A stretch of 64,000 bases of DNA, taken from Anaeromyxobacter paludicola (GTDB lineage Bacteria; Myxococcota; Myxococcia; Myxococcales; Anaeromyxobacteraceae). The stretch lies in contig NZ_AP025592.1 in NCBI RefSeq assembly GCF_023169965.1, forward strand, positions 1,178,001 through 1,242,000, given 5' to 3'. Made by a program: the position numbers and the translations under genes. Below the pieces are notes generated by a model that worked only from the letters and a program-made list of their open reading frames with translations, was not told the origin of the DNA and ran no database searches. This document shows, piece after piece, positions 20,989 to 30,608 of the stretch; the stretch's first letter is position 1; each line of letters begins with the position of its first letter.

Positions 20989-21765
20989 ATGGACCTCTCG
21001 ACCATCCTCGGCATCGTCATCGCCTTCGGCGGCATCCTCGGCGGCCAGGCGCTGGAGGGCGGCCACATCGGCTCCATCGTCCAGGGCACCGCCTTCCTCA
21101 TCATCATGGGCGGCACCGTCGGCGCGGTGATGATCGCGTTCCCGCTGAAGGACTTCCTCAAGGGGATGAAGCTCGCCAAGGCGGCCTTCACGGACAAGAA
21201 GGTGGACCTCACCGCGGTGACCCGCGAGATCCTCGAGTACGCCGGCGTGGCCCGCAAGGAGGGCGTGCTCGCGCTCGAGGGCCGCCTCGCCAAGGTCGAG
21301 GACCCGTTCCTGCGCAAGGGGCTCCAGTTCGTGGTGGACGGCGTCGACCCGAACGTCACCCGCTCCTCGCTCGAGACCGCGATCGAGGCCGCCTTCTCCG
21401 AGGAGGCGATCGGCGCCAAGGTCTGGGAGTCGGCCGGCGGCTTCGCGCCGACCATCGGCATCCTGGGCGCGGTGCTCGGCCTCATCCACGTGATGGAGAA
21501 CCTCTCCGACCCGTCGAAGCTGGGCGGCGGCATCGCCACCGCCTTCGTGGCGACCGTCTACGGCGTGGGCTTCGCGAACATCTTCTTCCTGCCCATGTCC
21601 ACCAAGATCAAGCGCAAGCTCGGCGTCGAGAAGGAGCGCAAGACGCTCATCGCCGAGGGCGTGCTGGCCATCCAGGAGGGCATCAACCCCCGCGTCCTCG
21701 AAGAGAAGCTCCGCGCGTTCACCGGCGAGGCCGAGGGCGGCGAGGCGGAGAAGAAGGCCGCCTAG
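20989..21765 (+). CDS. motA: Flagellar motor stator protein MotA
   Basis: A 258-residue stator subunit with four membrane segments (about 3-22, 32-50, 148-168 and 180-200) and a large cytoplasmic loop. The signature GGFAPTIGILGAVLGLIHVM and the GGGIATAFVATVYGVGFAN helix are those of MotA/PomA. It forms the ion channel with MotB, encoded next. Confidence 0.97.
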   Translation: MDLSTILGIVIAFGGILGGQALEGGHIGSIVQGTAFLIIMGGTVGAVMIAFPLKDFLKGMKLAKAAFTDKKVDLTAVTREILEYAGVARKEGVLALEGRLAKVEDPFLRKGLQFVVDGVDPNVTRSSLETAIEAAFSEEAIGAKVWESAGGFAPTIGILGAVLGLIHVMENLSDPSKLGGGIATAFVATVYGVGFANIFFLPMSTKIKRKLGVEKERKTLIAEGVLAIQEGINPRVLEEKLRAFTGEAEGGEAEKKAA

Positions 21766-21783
21766 CCGGCCCGGGAGCCCCAG

Positions 21784-22755
21784 ATGGCGAAGAAGCACCA
21801 CGAGGAGGAGCACGAGAACCACGAGCGCTGGCTCGTCTCCTACGCCGACTTCATGACGCTGCTGATGGCGTTCTTCGTGGTCATGTACTCGGTGAGCCGC
21901 GTGGACAACAAGAAGCTGGCCCAGACCGCCAAGGCGATCCAGTGGGCCCTCCACTTCTCCGGCACCGGCGGCGTCGGGCAGCTGCCCATCTTCGAGGGCC
22001 CCGCCACCAGCGAGTCGATGGGCGGCCCGGCCAACATCGGCGCGGGCGCGCTGGCCGTCGGGCAGGACCAGATGCGCGCCATCGAGACCCTGCGCCGGCG
22101 CATCGAGTCCCGGGTCAAGGCCTACGTGATGGAGCGCCCGGGGCAGAAGCTCTACGTCACCGTGGCGGTGGACGGGCGCCGGCTCATGGTCCGGCTCGCC
22201 GCCTCGGAGTTCTTCGACTCGGGGATGGCCGCGCTGCGGCCGCAGATCCTGCCGGTGCTCGACGGCATCGCCGCCGAGCTGGTGCCGCTCGGCCAGCCGC
22301 TGCGCGTGGAGGGGCACACCGACGACCAGCCGACCCAGGGCGGCCGCTTCCGCACCAACTGGGAGCTCTCCGCCGCGCGCGCGGCGACGGTGGTCGGCTA
22401 CCTCGAGGAGGCGCACCGCGTCCCGCCCGAGCTCCTGTCGGCGGTCGGCCTCGGCTCGACGCACCCCATCGACACGAGCGGCTCGCCCGAGGCCCGCGAG
22501 CTGAACCGGCGGGTGGAGCTGGTGGTGGAGCTGCCGCCCGACGCCCGGCTCCAGCCGGCGGCGCACGGGCCGGCGGCGCCGCCCGCGGGCTCGGGCCGCC
22601 CCGAGGCGCCCGCGCCGGCGCCGGCCCCCGCGGCCGCCCCGGCGCCGAGCCCCGCCGCGGCGCCGCCCCCGGCGGCGAGCCCCGCCGCGCCGCCGGCCTC
22701 CCCCGAGGCCGCCGCGCCGGCCCCGGCCTCCGCCCCGGCGCCCGCCGCGCCGTGA
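21784..22755 (+). CDS. motB: Flagellar motor stator protein MotB
   Basis: A 323-residue protein: charged N-terminus, one membrane helix with the essential channel aspartate (ADFMTLLMAFFVVMY, Asp22), plug and linker, and an OmpA-like peptidoglycan-binding domain (VEGHTDDQP, NWELSAARAATVVGYL, LNRRVELVVEL). The last roughly 70 residues are an Ala/Pro tail not needed in standard MotB. KKHHEEEHENHE at the start is notably charged. Confidence 0.96.
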   Translation: MAKKHHEEEHENHERWLVSYADFMTLLMAFFVVMYSVSRVDNKKLAQTAKAIQWALHFSGTGGVGQLPIFEGPATSESMGGPANIGAGALAVGQDQMRAIETLRRRIESRVKAYVMERPGQKLYVTVAVDGRRLMVRLAASEFFDSGMAALRPQILPVLDGIAAELVPLGQPLRVEGHTDDQPTQGGRFRTNWELSAARAATVVGYLEEAHRVPPELLSAVGLGSTHPIDTSGSPEARELNRRVELVVELPPDARLQPAAHGPAAPPAGSGRPEAPAPAPAPAAAPAPSPAAAPPPAASPAAPPASPEAAAPAPASAPAPAAP

Positions 22756-22850
22756 GCGCTGGGGCGCGGTCCCGACTCATGGGTCCGCATCGCCTCGCCC
22801 TCCCCGCGCCGCAACCCCCCACCCCTCCGCGCAAGCCCCGCCACGCGAGG

Positions 22851-22867
22851 GTGGCACGGTGCGTGCT
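22851..22867 (+). promoter_or_regulatory. Sigma-54 promoter of the chemotaxis operon
   Basis: GTGGCACGGTGCGTGCT contains a perfect TGGCACG -24 element, GG (22853-22854) and GC (22865-22866) 10 bp apart, and GTGCT at -12. The predicted +1 near 22878 is 32 bp before the cheA ATG. No other promoter-like motif is seen in the 154-bp gap after motB. Confidence 0.78.
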
Positions 22868-22909
22868 CTCCAGCCCGGCGGACGTCCGAACCCCTCACGA
22901 GAGGCCGAG

Positions 22910-25165
22910 ATGAGCGCGCGCGCAGGCGAGAACGGGAACCAGGGGGGGGAGCGTGGGCGCTCGCCGGCCGTCATCCTCGAGGAGATCGCCGCGGCGGTGG
23001 TGCTGGCCGACTCGATGGATCCCGAGTCCCTGACCCAGCTCGCCGCGCGCTTCCAGGAGCTCGAGGTGGCCGCGCCGGAGCCCCGGATCGCCGCCCGCGC
23101 CGGGGAGTGCGCCGAGCTCCTCACCCGGGCCGCCGCCGCCGCAGAGGACGCGGACCGGGCCAGCGCGCTCGGCGTGGTCGGCGACGCCACCAGCCTCTTG
23201 CAGCAGGCGCTCGCGGGCGGCGAATGGCCCGCCGAGCCCGCCGCGGCCGCGGCCGCGGGCCCGGTGGAGAAGGTGGAGCGCGACGAGGAGACCGTCATGC
23301 TCTTCGGCGAGTTCCTGCAGGAGAGCGGGGACGGGCTCACCCGGGTGGACGGCATCCTCATGAAGGTGGAGCAGGCGCAGGCCGACGCCGAGTCGGTGAA
23401 CGCCCTCTTCCGCGTGTTCCACACCATCAAGGGCACCGCCGGCTTCCTCGAGCTCGAGGCGGTGGTGGCCCTCGCCCACACCACCGAGACGATGCTCAAC
23501 TGCTGCCGGCAGCACACGCTGGCGCTGTCGGGCCCGGTGGTGGACGTGGTCTTCGACGCCACGGCGCTCATGCGCCGGATGATCGAGGACGTCCAGACCG
23601 CCATCGAGAAGGGGCTGCCCTTCGGCCGGCCGGGGGAGCTCACCGGCCTGCTCGCCAAGATCGAGGCCGTGACCGCGACCGCCGCGCCCGGCGAGGACGG
23701 GCCGCCGGCCGCGGCCCCCTCCCCGGCGCCCGTCGCGGCACCCGCGCCCGCGCCGACCCCCACGCCGGCCCCCGTGCCGACCCCGATCGCGGCCCCGGCG
23801 CCCGTCGCCGCGCCCACGCCGGTCGCCCCGACGCCGGTCGCCGCCGCGCCGGCGCCCGCCCCGGCCGTCGCCCCGCCGCCCCCCGCCCCCACGCTCACGC
23901 CGGTCTCGGCCGGCGGGTCCTCCGAGCCGGTGCGCATCAAGGAGACCATCAAGGTCGATCTCGAGCGCGTGGACAGCCTGGTGGAGATGATCGGCGAGCT
24001 GGTGGTCGTCGAGTCGATGGTGGTGAACGCCCCCGAGATCTCCGCCGTGGAGTCGGTGCGGGTGCGCAACTGCCTGGCCCAGCTCGCCAAGGTGACGCGC
24101 GACCTGCAGGACGTTGGCATGCGGATGCGCATGGTCCCGGTCTCCGGCGTCTTCCAGAAGATGGCGCGCATGGTCCGCGACCTCGGCAAGCGGGCCGGCA
24201 AGCAGGTGCGCATGGTCCTCACCGGCGAGCAGACCGAGATGGACCGGAGCATGGTCGAGCAGATCGCCGACCCGCTCGTCCACATGATCCGCAACGGGAT
24301 CGACCACGGCATCGAGTCGCCGGAGGACCGCGCGAAGGCCGGCAAGCCGGCCGAGTGCGTCATCCGCCTCAGCGCCTACCACGAGGGCGGCCACATCTGC
24401 ATCGAGGTGGCCGACGACGGCCGAGGCCTGGACAAGGACGCCATCCTCCGCAAGGCCAGGGCGCAGGGGCTCGTCAAGGAGGGCGAGGAGCTCCCCGACG
24501 AGCGGATCCACGCGCTCATCTTCGCCCCCGGCTTCTCCACCGCCAAGAAGGTCACCGAGATCTCCGGCCGCGGGGTGGGCATGGACGTGGTGAAGCGGAA
24601 CGTGGAGGCCATGCGCGGCCGCGTCGTCATCTCGACCGTGAAGGGCCAGGGGACCACCTTCAAGATCATCCTGCCGCTCACGCTCGCCATCATCGACGGC
24701 ATGCTCGTGGCCTGCGGCGAGGAGCGCTACATCGTCCCCACCCTCTCCATCGTGGAGTCGGTGCAGCCCGAGCCCTCGATGCTGGTGTCGCTGGCCGGCG
24801 CGAACGAGATGATCAACCTGCGCGGCGAGATCCTGCCGCTGGTCCGGCTCGACCGGCTGTTCGGCATCTCCAACGCCAAGAGCGAGCCCACCGAGGCGCT
24901 GGTGGTGGTCCTCGAGGGCGTCGGGCGGCGGCTCGGGCTGCTCGTGGACGAGGTGGTCACGCAGCAGCAGGTGGTCATCAAGAGCATGGGGTCGGGGCTC
25001 TCCGAGACGCCGTTCGTCTCCGGGGCCGCGATCCTCGCCGACGGGCACGTGGGGCTCATCCTCAACGTGGACGAGATCGCCGGCGGCATCCACGAGAAGG
25101 GCCACCGCGAGCTGTACGCGCGCCAGCAGCAGACCTCACCCGCCGGCTCGAAGAGCGCGGCGTAG
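22910..25165 (+). CDS. cheA: Chemotaxis histidine kinase CheA
   Basis: A 751-residue kinase. An extra helical N-terminal segment of about 120 residues precedes the Hpt domain (phosphorylated His171 in VFHTIKGTAGF). A linker of about 80 residues made of Ala, Pro, Val and Thr replaces P2. Then come dimerisation (about 340-400), HATPase (IRNGIDHGIESP, DDGRGLD, GFSTAKKVTEISGRGVGMD) and a C-terminal CheW-like domain (about 600-745). It phosphorylates CheY and CheB. ATG 22910 has GAGAGG upstream. The apparent absence of P2 suggests that response regulators dock without a dedicated domain. Confidence 0.95.
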   Translation: MSARAGENGNQGGERGRSPAVILEEIAAAVVLADSMDPESLTQLAARFQELEVAAPEPRIAARAGECAELLTRAAAAAEDADRASALGVVGDATSLLQQALAGGEWPAEPAAAAAAGPVEKVERDEETVMLFGEFLQESGDGLTRVDGILMKVEQAQADAESVNALFRVFHTIKGTAGFLELEAVVALAHTTETMLNCCRQHTLALSGPVVDVVFDATALMRRMIEDVQTAIEKGLPFGRPGELTGLLAKIEAVTATAAPGEDGPPAAAPSPAPVAAPAPAPTPTPAPVPTPIAAPAPVAAPTPVAPTPVAAAPAPAPAVAPPPPAPTLTPVSAGGSSEPVRIKETIKVDLERVDSLVEMIGELVVVESMVVNAPEISAVESVRVRNCLAQLAKVTRDLQDVGMRMRMVPVSGVFQKMARMVRDLGKRAGKQVRMVLTGEQTEMDRSMVEQIADPLVHMIRNGIDHGIESPEDRAKAGKPAECVIRLSAYHEGGHICIEVADDGRGLDKDAILRKARAQGLVKEGEELPDERIHALIFAPGFSTAKKVTEISGRGVGMDVVKRNVEAMRGRVVISTVKGQGTTFKIILPLTLAIIDGMLVACGEERYIVPTLSIVESVQPEPSMLVSLAGANEMINLRGEILPLVRLDRLFGISNAKSEPTEALVVVLEGVGRRLGLLVDEVVTQQQVVIKSMGSGLSETPFVSGAAILADGHVGLILNVDEIAGGIHEKGHRELYARQQQTSPAGSKSAA

Positions 25166-25194
25166 CGCAGCACCCCGACGCCTCAGGAGAACGC

Positions 25195-25725
25195 ATGAGC
25201 ACCGCCACCGAAGTCACCCCCGACCAGGGCCCCGTCAACGCCGGCATGGCGCAGCTCGGCGGGAAGTACATGACCTTCAAGCTCGCCGAGGAGGAGTACG
25301 GCCTCGAGATCCTGAAGGTCCGCGAGATCATCGGCTTCATGGAGGTGACGCGGGTGCCGCGCACGCCGGAGTTCATCCGCGGCGTGATCAACCTGCGCGG
25401 CAAGGTCATCCCGGTGATCGACCTGCGCCTCAAGTTCGCCATGCCGCGCACCGAGGCCACCGACCAGACGGTCATCATCGTGGTCCAGTGCCAGCTCGGC
25501 GACAAGCAGCTCACCATGGGCATCCTGGTGGACCAGGTCCTCGAGGTGCTCTCCATCGACGGGCCGCAGATCGAGCCGCCGCCCTCCTTCGGCACCTCGG
25601 CCGTGGACACCGAGTTCATCCTCGGCGTGGGCAAGGCCGAGAAGCGCGTCATCTTCCTCCTGGACATCGACAAGGTGCTCTCCACCGAGGAGGCCAAGGC
25701 GGTCGCCCAGGCGCAGGTCGCCTGA
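25195..25725 (+). CDS. cheW: Chemotaxis coupling protein CheW
   Basis: A 176-residue adaptor linking receptors to CheA. The CheW core is clear: YGLEILKVREIIGFMEVTRVP, FIRGVINLRGKVIPVIDLRL and VFLLDIDKVL-type ends. A 25-residue N-terminal extension precedes it. AGGAGAAC before the ATG is a good ribosome binding site. Confidence 0.97.
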   Translation: MSTATEVTPDQGPVNAGMAQLGGKYMTFKLAEEEYGLEILKVREIIGFMEVTRVPRTPEFIRGVINLRGKVIPVIDLRLKFAMPRTEATDQTVIIVVQCQLGDKQLTMGILVDQVLEVLSIDGPQIEPPPSFGTSAVDTEFILGVGKAEKRVIFLLDIDKVLSTEEAKAVAQAQVA

Positions 25726-25750
25726 GCACGGCGCGGGCGCGGGGTCCGGG

Positions 25751-26230
25751 ATGGCGCTCATCACCGTCGAGATCAGCGACCTGCGGGTCAGCGCCGACCA
25801 GGACTCCACCCTGGTGACCTACGCGCTCGGGTCGTGCATCGCCGTCATGGTGCACGACCCGCTGCGCAAGGTCGCCGGGATGATCCACTACATGCTGCCG
25901 CTCTCCGAGACCTCGGCCCAGAAGGCCGCGGAGCGGCCGGCCATGTTCGCCGACACCGGCATCCCCCTGCTGTTCAAGACCATGTACGGCTACGGCTGCG
26001 AGAAGAAGGACCTCGTGGTCAAGGTGGCCGGGGGCGGCGCCCTCTACGACGACCAGGGGCTCTTCTCGATCGGCAAGCGCAACTACACCGTGCTGCGGAA
26101 GCTGTTCTGGAAGAACGGCATCATCATCGCGGCCGAGGACGTGGGCGGCGCCCGGTCGCGCACCGTCCGGCTCGAGGTGCTCTCCGGACGCTGCACCGTG
26201 CAGTCCCAGGGCGAGGAGCTCGCGCTGTGA
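25751..26230 (+). CDS. cheD: Chemoreceptor glutamine deamidase CheD
   Basis: A 159-residue deamidase of chemoreceptors that also partners CheC/CheX phosphatases. The catalytic Cys is in TYALGSCIAVMVHDP; the catalytic His is in GMIHYMLP. VVKVAGGGAL and RNYTVLRKLF-type regions match the family (here KRNYTVLRKLFWKNG). It overlaps the next gene by GTGA. Confidence 0.96.
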   Translation: MALITVEISDLRVSADQDSTLVTYALGSCIAVMVHDPLRKVAGMIHYMLPLSETSAQKAAERPAMFADTGIPLLFKTMYGYGCEKKDLVVKVAGGGALYDDQGLFSIGKRNYTVLRKLFWKNGIIIAAEDVGGARSRTVRLEVLSGRCTVQSQGEELAL

Positions 26231-27090
26231 TCACCCCCGACCGCATCGCCGGCGCGATCGCCCAGCTGCCCACCCTCTCCACCGTCGCCACCCGGCTCTG
26301 GTCGCTCACCCGCGACGAGCGCTCCAGCGTGGCCGACTTCGAGGCGGTGATCCGGCCCGACCCGGCCCTGACCGCCAACCTGCTCCGCTACGCCAACTCC
26401 GCCTGGTTCGCGCCGCGCTCCCGCGCCGAGTCGGTGCGCCAGGCGGTGGTCCTCCTCGGGGTGAAGCGGGTGTGCGAGGTGGCGACCCTCGCCGCGGCCG
26501 CGCGCGTGGTCCCGCCGCGGCTCCCGGGCTACGGCTTGGACGCCCTCGGCTTCTGGCAGCACTGCGTGGCCGTGGCCGTCCTCTCGGAGCGGCTCTCGGG
26601 CGAGCTCGGGCTGCGCCCGCCCGACCTCACCTTCACGGCCGGGCTCCTGCACGACATCGGCAAGCTCGCCATCTGCAGCTTCGTCGCCGACCAGTCGGAC
26701 GAGATCCTGAGCGGCCTGCGCGAGGGGCTCTCCTTCGTCTCGGCCGAGCGGCGCGTGCTCGGGCTCGACCACGCGGAGATCGGCGCCGCGGTCGCCCGCG
26801 CCTGGAACCTGCCCCCGCAGGTGGCGGACGTCGCCGCCTGGCACCACGACCCGGGCCGCGCCCCGGACTCGGTCGATCGCGCCCTGGTGGACCTCGTGCA
26901 CGTGGCCGACGGCCTGGCGCAGCTGGTCGGCTTCGGGAACGACGTGGGCGAGCTCGCGCGCGAGATCGACCGCGGCACCCGCCAGCGGCTCGGCCTGAAG
27001 GTGCAGCAGCTCGAGCGCGCCGCCGGCGACTGCCTCGAACCGATCCGGGAGATGGGCGCCCTGTTCGCCCCGGCTGGAGGTCCCCGATGA
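26227..27090 (+). CDS. HDOD domain signalling protein
   Basis: A 287-residue HDOD protein (about 12-205) with LLRYANSAWFAPRS, SVRQAVVLLGVKRV and a retained HD motif GLLHDIGKLAI plus WHHDPG. HDOD proteins are usually non-enzymatic regulators of signalling or motility. GTG start overlaps cheD and the stop overlaps cheY (ATGA), so it is made together with Che proteins. A second HDOD gene lies at 31815-32669. Confidence 0.9.
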   Translation: MITPDRIAGAIAQLPTLSTVATRLWSLTRDERSSVADFEAVIRPDPALTANLLRYANSAWFAPRSRAESVRQAVVLLGVKRVCEVATLAAAARVVPPRLPGYGLDALGFWQHCVAVAVLSERLSGELGLRPPDLTFTAGLLHDIGKLAICSFVADQSDEILSGLREGLSFVSAERRVLGLDHAEIGAAVARAWNLPPQVADVAAWHHDPGRAPDSVDRALVDLVHVADGLAQLVGFGNDVGELAREIDRGTRQRLGLKVQQLERAAGDCLEPIREMGALFAPAGGPR

Positions 27091-27477
27091 GCTACAGCGT
27101 GCTGGTGGTGGACGACTCGTCCATCGTCCGCGCCATGGTCAAGAAGTCCCTCGCCATGGCCGGGCTCGACGTGAAGGTGATCCACGAGGCCGGGAACGGC
27201 GAGGAGGCGCTGGCCGTCCTGCGCCGCGAGTGGGTGGACATCGTCTTCGCCGACCTCAACATGCCGGTGATGGGCGGCCTCGAGCTGGTGCGCCACATGG
27301 CCGAGGACCGGCTGCTCGAGACCGTGCCGGTGGTGATCGTCTCCTCCGAGCACGCCGAGGCCCGCATCGCCGAGCTGAAGCAGCGCGGGGCGCGCGCGTA
27401 CATCAAGAAGCCGTTCCGCCCGGAGCAGTTCCGGGAGGTGCTCGGCGCCCTGCTCGGCGCCGGCGAAGGGGGATCCC

Positions 27478-27485
<8 letters not shown>
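27087..27485 (+). CDS. cheY: Chemotaxis response regulator CheY
   Basis: A 132-residue single receiver. VVDDSS (acidic pair), phosphoacceptor Asp56 in VFADLNMPVMGG, VSSEH and the lysine in YIKKPFRPEQF are all present. Probably the output regulator binding FliM. It overlaps the CheX-like gene by 8 bp. Confidence 0.92.
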
Positions 27486-28973
<1,488 letters not shown>

Positions 28974-28978
28974 GGCCG

Positions 28979-29005
28979 GGCGCGCCGGCGAAGGCCGCGC
29001 GCGCC
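28979..29005. terminator. Weak hairpin between convergent cheB and cheR
   Basis: GGCGCGC (28979-28985) and GCGCGCC (28999-29005) form a 7-bp GC stem with a 13-nt loop in the 31-bp convergent gap. There is no T-run on either side. Such stems arise easily at this GC content. Confidence 0.25.
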
Positions 29006-29811
29006 TACCCCGGCAGCCGGTAGACGCTCGGGCGCAGCGCCTTCAGCGGCGTCTTGAGCCCGTTCAGCGTCTCGGAGTGGCCCACCATGAACAGGCACCC
29101 GGGCCGCAGCAGCCGCGCGGCCTCCGACACCAGCCCCTGGCGCACGTGCTGGTCGAAGTAGATCATCACGTTCCGGCAGAGGATCCCGTCGAGCGGCCCC
29201 TTCATCGGGAACGGCGGGGTGGCGAGGTTGAGCCGGCGGTAGACCACCCGCTCCTTCAGCTCGGCGCGCACCGCCCAGGCCGGCTCGCCCGCCACCGCGG
29301 CCCCGGCCGGCTCGAGCCAGCGGCGGCGGAGCGGCTCGGGGATGGCCGCGACCTCGTTCTCGCCGTACACGCCGGCCTTGGCGCGGGCCAGCACGCGGGT
29401 CGAGATGTCGGTGGCGAGGATGAGCCAGTCGCAGCCCTCGAGCGCCCCGGCCAGCGCCATGGCGATCGAGTACGGCTCCTCGCCGGTGGAGGACGCGGCG
29501 CTCCAGATGCGGAACTTCCGCTGCCCGCCGTCGCGCAGGCGGGTGACGTCCCGCACCAGCTCCTCGATGTGGTCGGGCTCGCGGAAGAAGGTGGTGTAGT
29601 TGGTCGAGATGGCGTCGAGGAAGCGGACGATCTCCTCCTCCGCGCCCTCGCCGCGCAGGAGGTCGAGGTAGTCCCGCTCGCCCGGCAGGCCGAGCTCGCG
29701 GATGCGCTTGGCGATGCGGGCCTGGACGAGCGCCTCCTTCCCGTCGCGCAGGAAGATGCCGGCGTGCTTGTAGGCGACGTCCTGGAACCCCTGGAAGCTC
29801 TCTCGATCCAT
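29005..29811 (-). CDS. cheR: Chemotaxis methyltransferase CheR
   Basis: A 268-residue SAM-dependent methyltransferase of chemoreceptors. NYTTFFREPDHIEEL, SAM-binding WSAASSTGEEPYSIAM, ATDIS and LCRNVMIYFD are diagnostic. ATG 29811 has AGAGGG five bases upstream; residues that could be read further upstream are Arg/Ala-rich and not part of the family. It is transcribed against the rest of the che operon. No chemoreceptor gene is in the window. Confidence 0.95.
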   Translation of the reverse strand: MDRESFQGFQDVAYKHAGIFLRDGKEALVQARIAKRIRELGLPGERDYLDLLRGEGAEEEIVRFLDAISTNYTTFFREPDHIEELVRDVTRLRDGGQRKFRIWSAASSTGEEPYSIAMALAGALEGCDWLILATDISTRVLARAKAGVYGENEVAAIPEPLRRRWLEPAGAAVAGEPAWAVRAELKERVVYRRLNLATPPFPMKGPLDGILCRNVMIYFDQHVRQGLVSEAARLLRPGCLFMVGHSETLNGLKTPLKALRPSVYRLPG

Positions 29812-29826
29812 GTGCCCTCTGCGCCG

Positions 29827-29843
29827 TGCACCCGCCGTGCCCG
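29827..29843 (-). promoter_or_regulatory. Weak sigma-54 promoter candidate before cheR
   Basis: On the minus strand CGGGCACGGCGGGTGCA contains GGCACG and TGCA with GG and GC 10 bp apart. The predicted +1 (about 29816) falls in the cheR Shine-Dalgarno, which weakens the case. Confidence 0.35.
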
Positions 29844-30089
29844 GACCGCGGCGCTGACGCGCCTTGACGGCGCGCCGGGTCATTCCGCCCCCAGGGTCCA
29901 GGGGAACCACCCGCCGGAGCGGGGCCGCGGGGCCGCCCGACCCCGGGGTCGCGGCGCCCGGGCCCGCCCGGCGGGGCGGGGCGGCCTCCGCGCAACCTGC
30001 CGACCTCACGGGCGGAATCCTCGCCCGGCCGCCCCGGGCGCGCGCGGCGGCGGAGGTTCCCGGCGCCGCCGGCCGCCCGCCTCGAAGGC
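29844..30089. other. Noncoding spacer between cheR and the CheX/double-REC operon
   Basis: About 250 bp of the 320-bp divergent gap. I see only GC-rich low-complexity sequence and no gene, RNA structure or repeat I can defend. Activator binding sites for the flanking promoters may lie here. Confidence 0.4.
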
Positions 30090-30106
30090 GGGGCGTGGCG
30101 CTTGCA
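30090..30106 (+). promoter_or_regulatory. Sigma-54 promoter of the CheX/double-REC/HDOD operon
   Basis: GGGGCGTGGCGCTTGCA has GG (30092-30093) and GC (30104-30105) 10 bp apart and a perfect TTGCA -12 element; the -24 is less good. The predicted +1 near 30117 is 18 bp before the ATG at 30135, which suits that start. Confidence 0.5.
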
Positions 30107-30134
30107 AACACCCGTCGCAGACACCAACGACCCT

Positions 30135-30590
30135 ATGAACGCTCTCCCTTCTTCCGACAAGATGGCGGCAGTCGTTTCAGGCGTGACCCAGACCATGCTC
30201 GGGCTGTCGTTCGTCCCCGACGGCGGCTCCTCCGAGCTCTCGAACCTGGTCTGGCGCACGGCGGTGCTGCCGATCCCGGGCTCCAGGCCCATCACGGTGG
30301 GCCTGTCCTCGGACACCCACGGCTGCACCACGCTCAGCGCCGCCATGTTCGGCTGCGCGCCCGAGACGGTCGATCAGTCGATGATGAACGACTCGCTCTG
30401 CGAGCTCGTCAACATGACGGCCGGCCTGCTCAAGAGCCTGATGGCGCTCGACCAGGCCCTCGGCCTCCCCAAGATCGTGGACGGCGGAGACGGGGTCCCG
30501 GCAGTCCCCCCCACCGACGGCCAGCACGCGGTCGTGCTCCGCGCGCAGCAGGTGGGGCTCGTTCTCTGGATCATCGAAGGCATCGCGTAG
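30135..30590 (+). CDS. CheX-like protein, second copy
   Basis: A 151-residue protein with the CheX/CheC signature SLCELVNMTAGLLKSLM (about 86-102), including the Glu-x2-Asn pair needed for phosphatase activity. It precedes a double-receiver protein, a likely substrate. ATG 30135 is chosen; TTG 30102 would add 11 residues but lies on the -12 element. No clear ribosome binding site is visible. Differs greatly from the CheX-like protein at 27478-27942. Confidence 0.75.
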   Translation: MNALPSSDKMAAVVSGVTQTMLGLSFVPDGGSSELSNLVWRTAVLPIPGSRPITVGLSSDTHGCTTLSAAMFGCAPETVDQSMMNDSLCELVNMTAGLLKSLMALDQALGLPKIVDGGDGVPAVPPTDGQHAVVLRAQQVGLVLWIIEGIA

Positions 30591-30608
30591 CAGGAGGAAG
30601 ACGCACCC

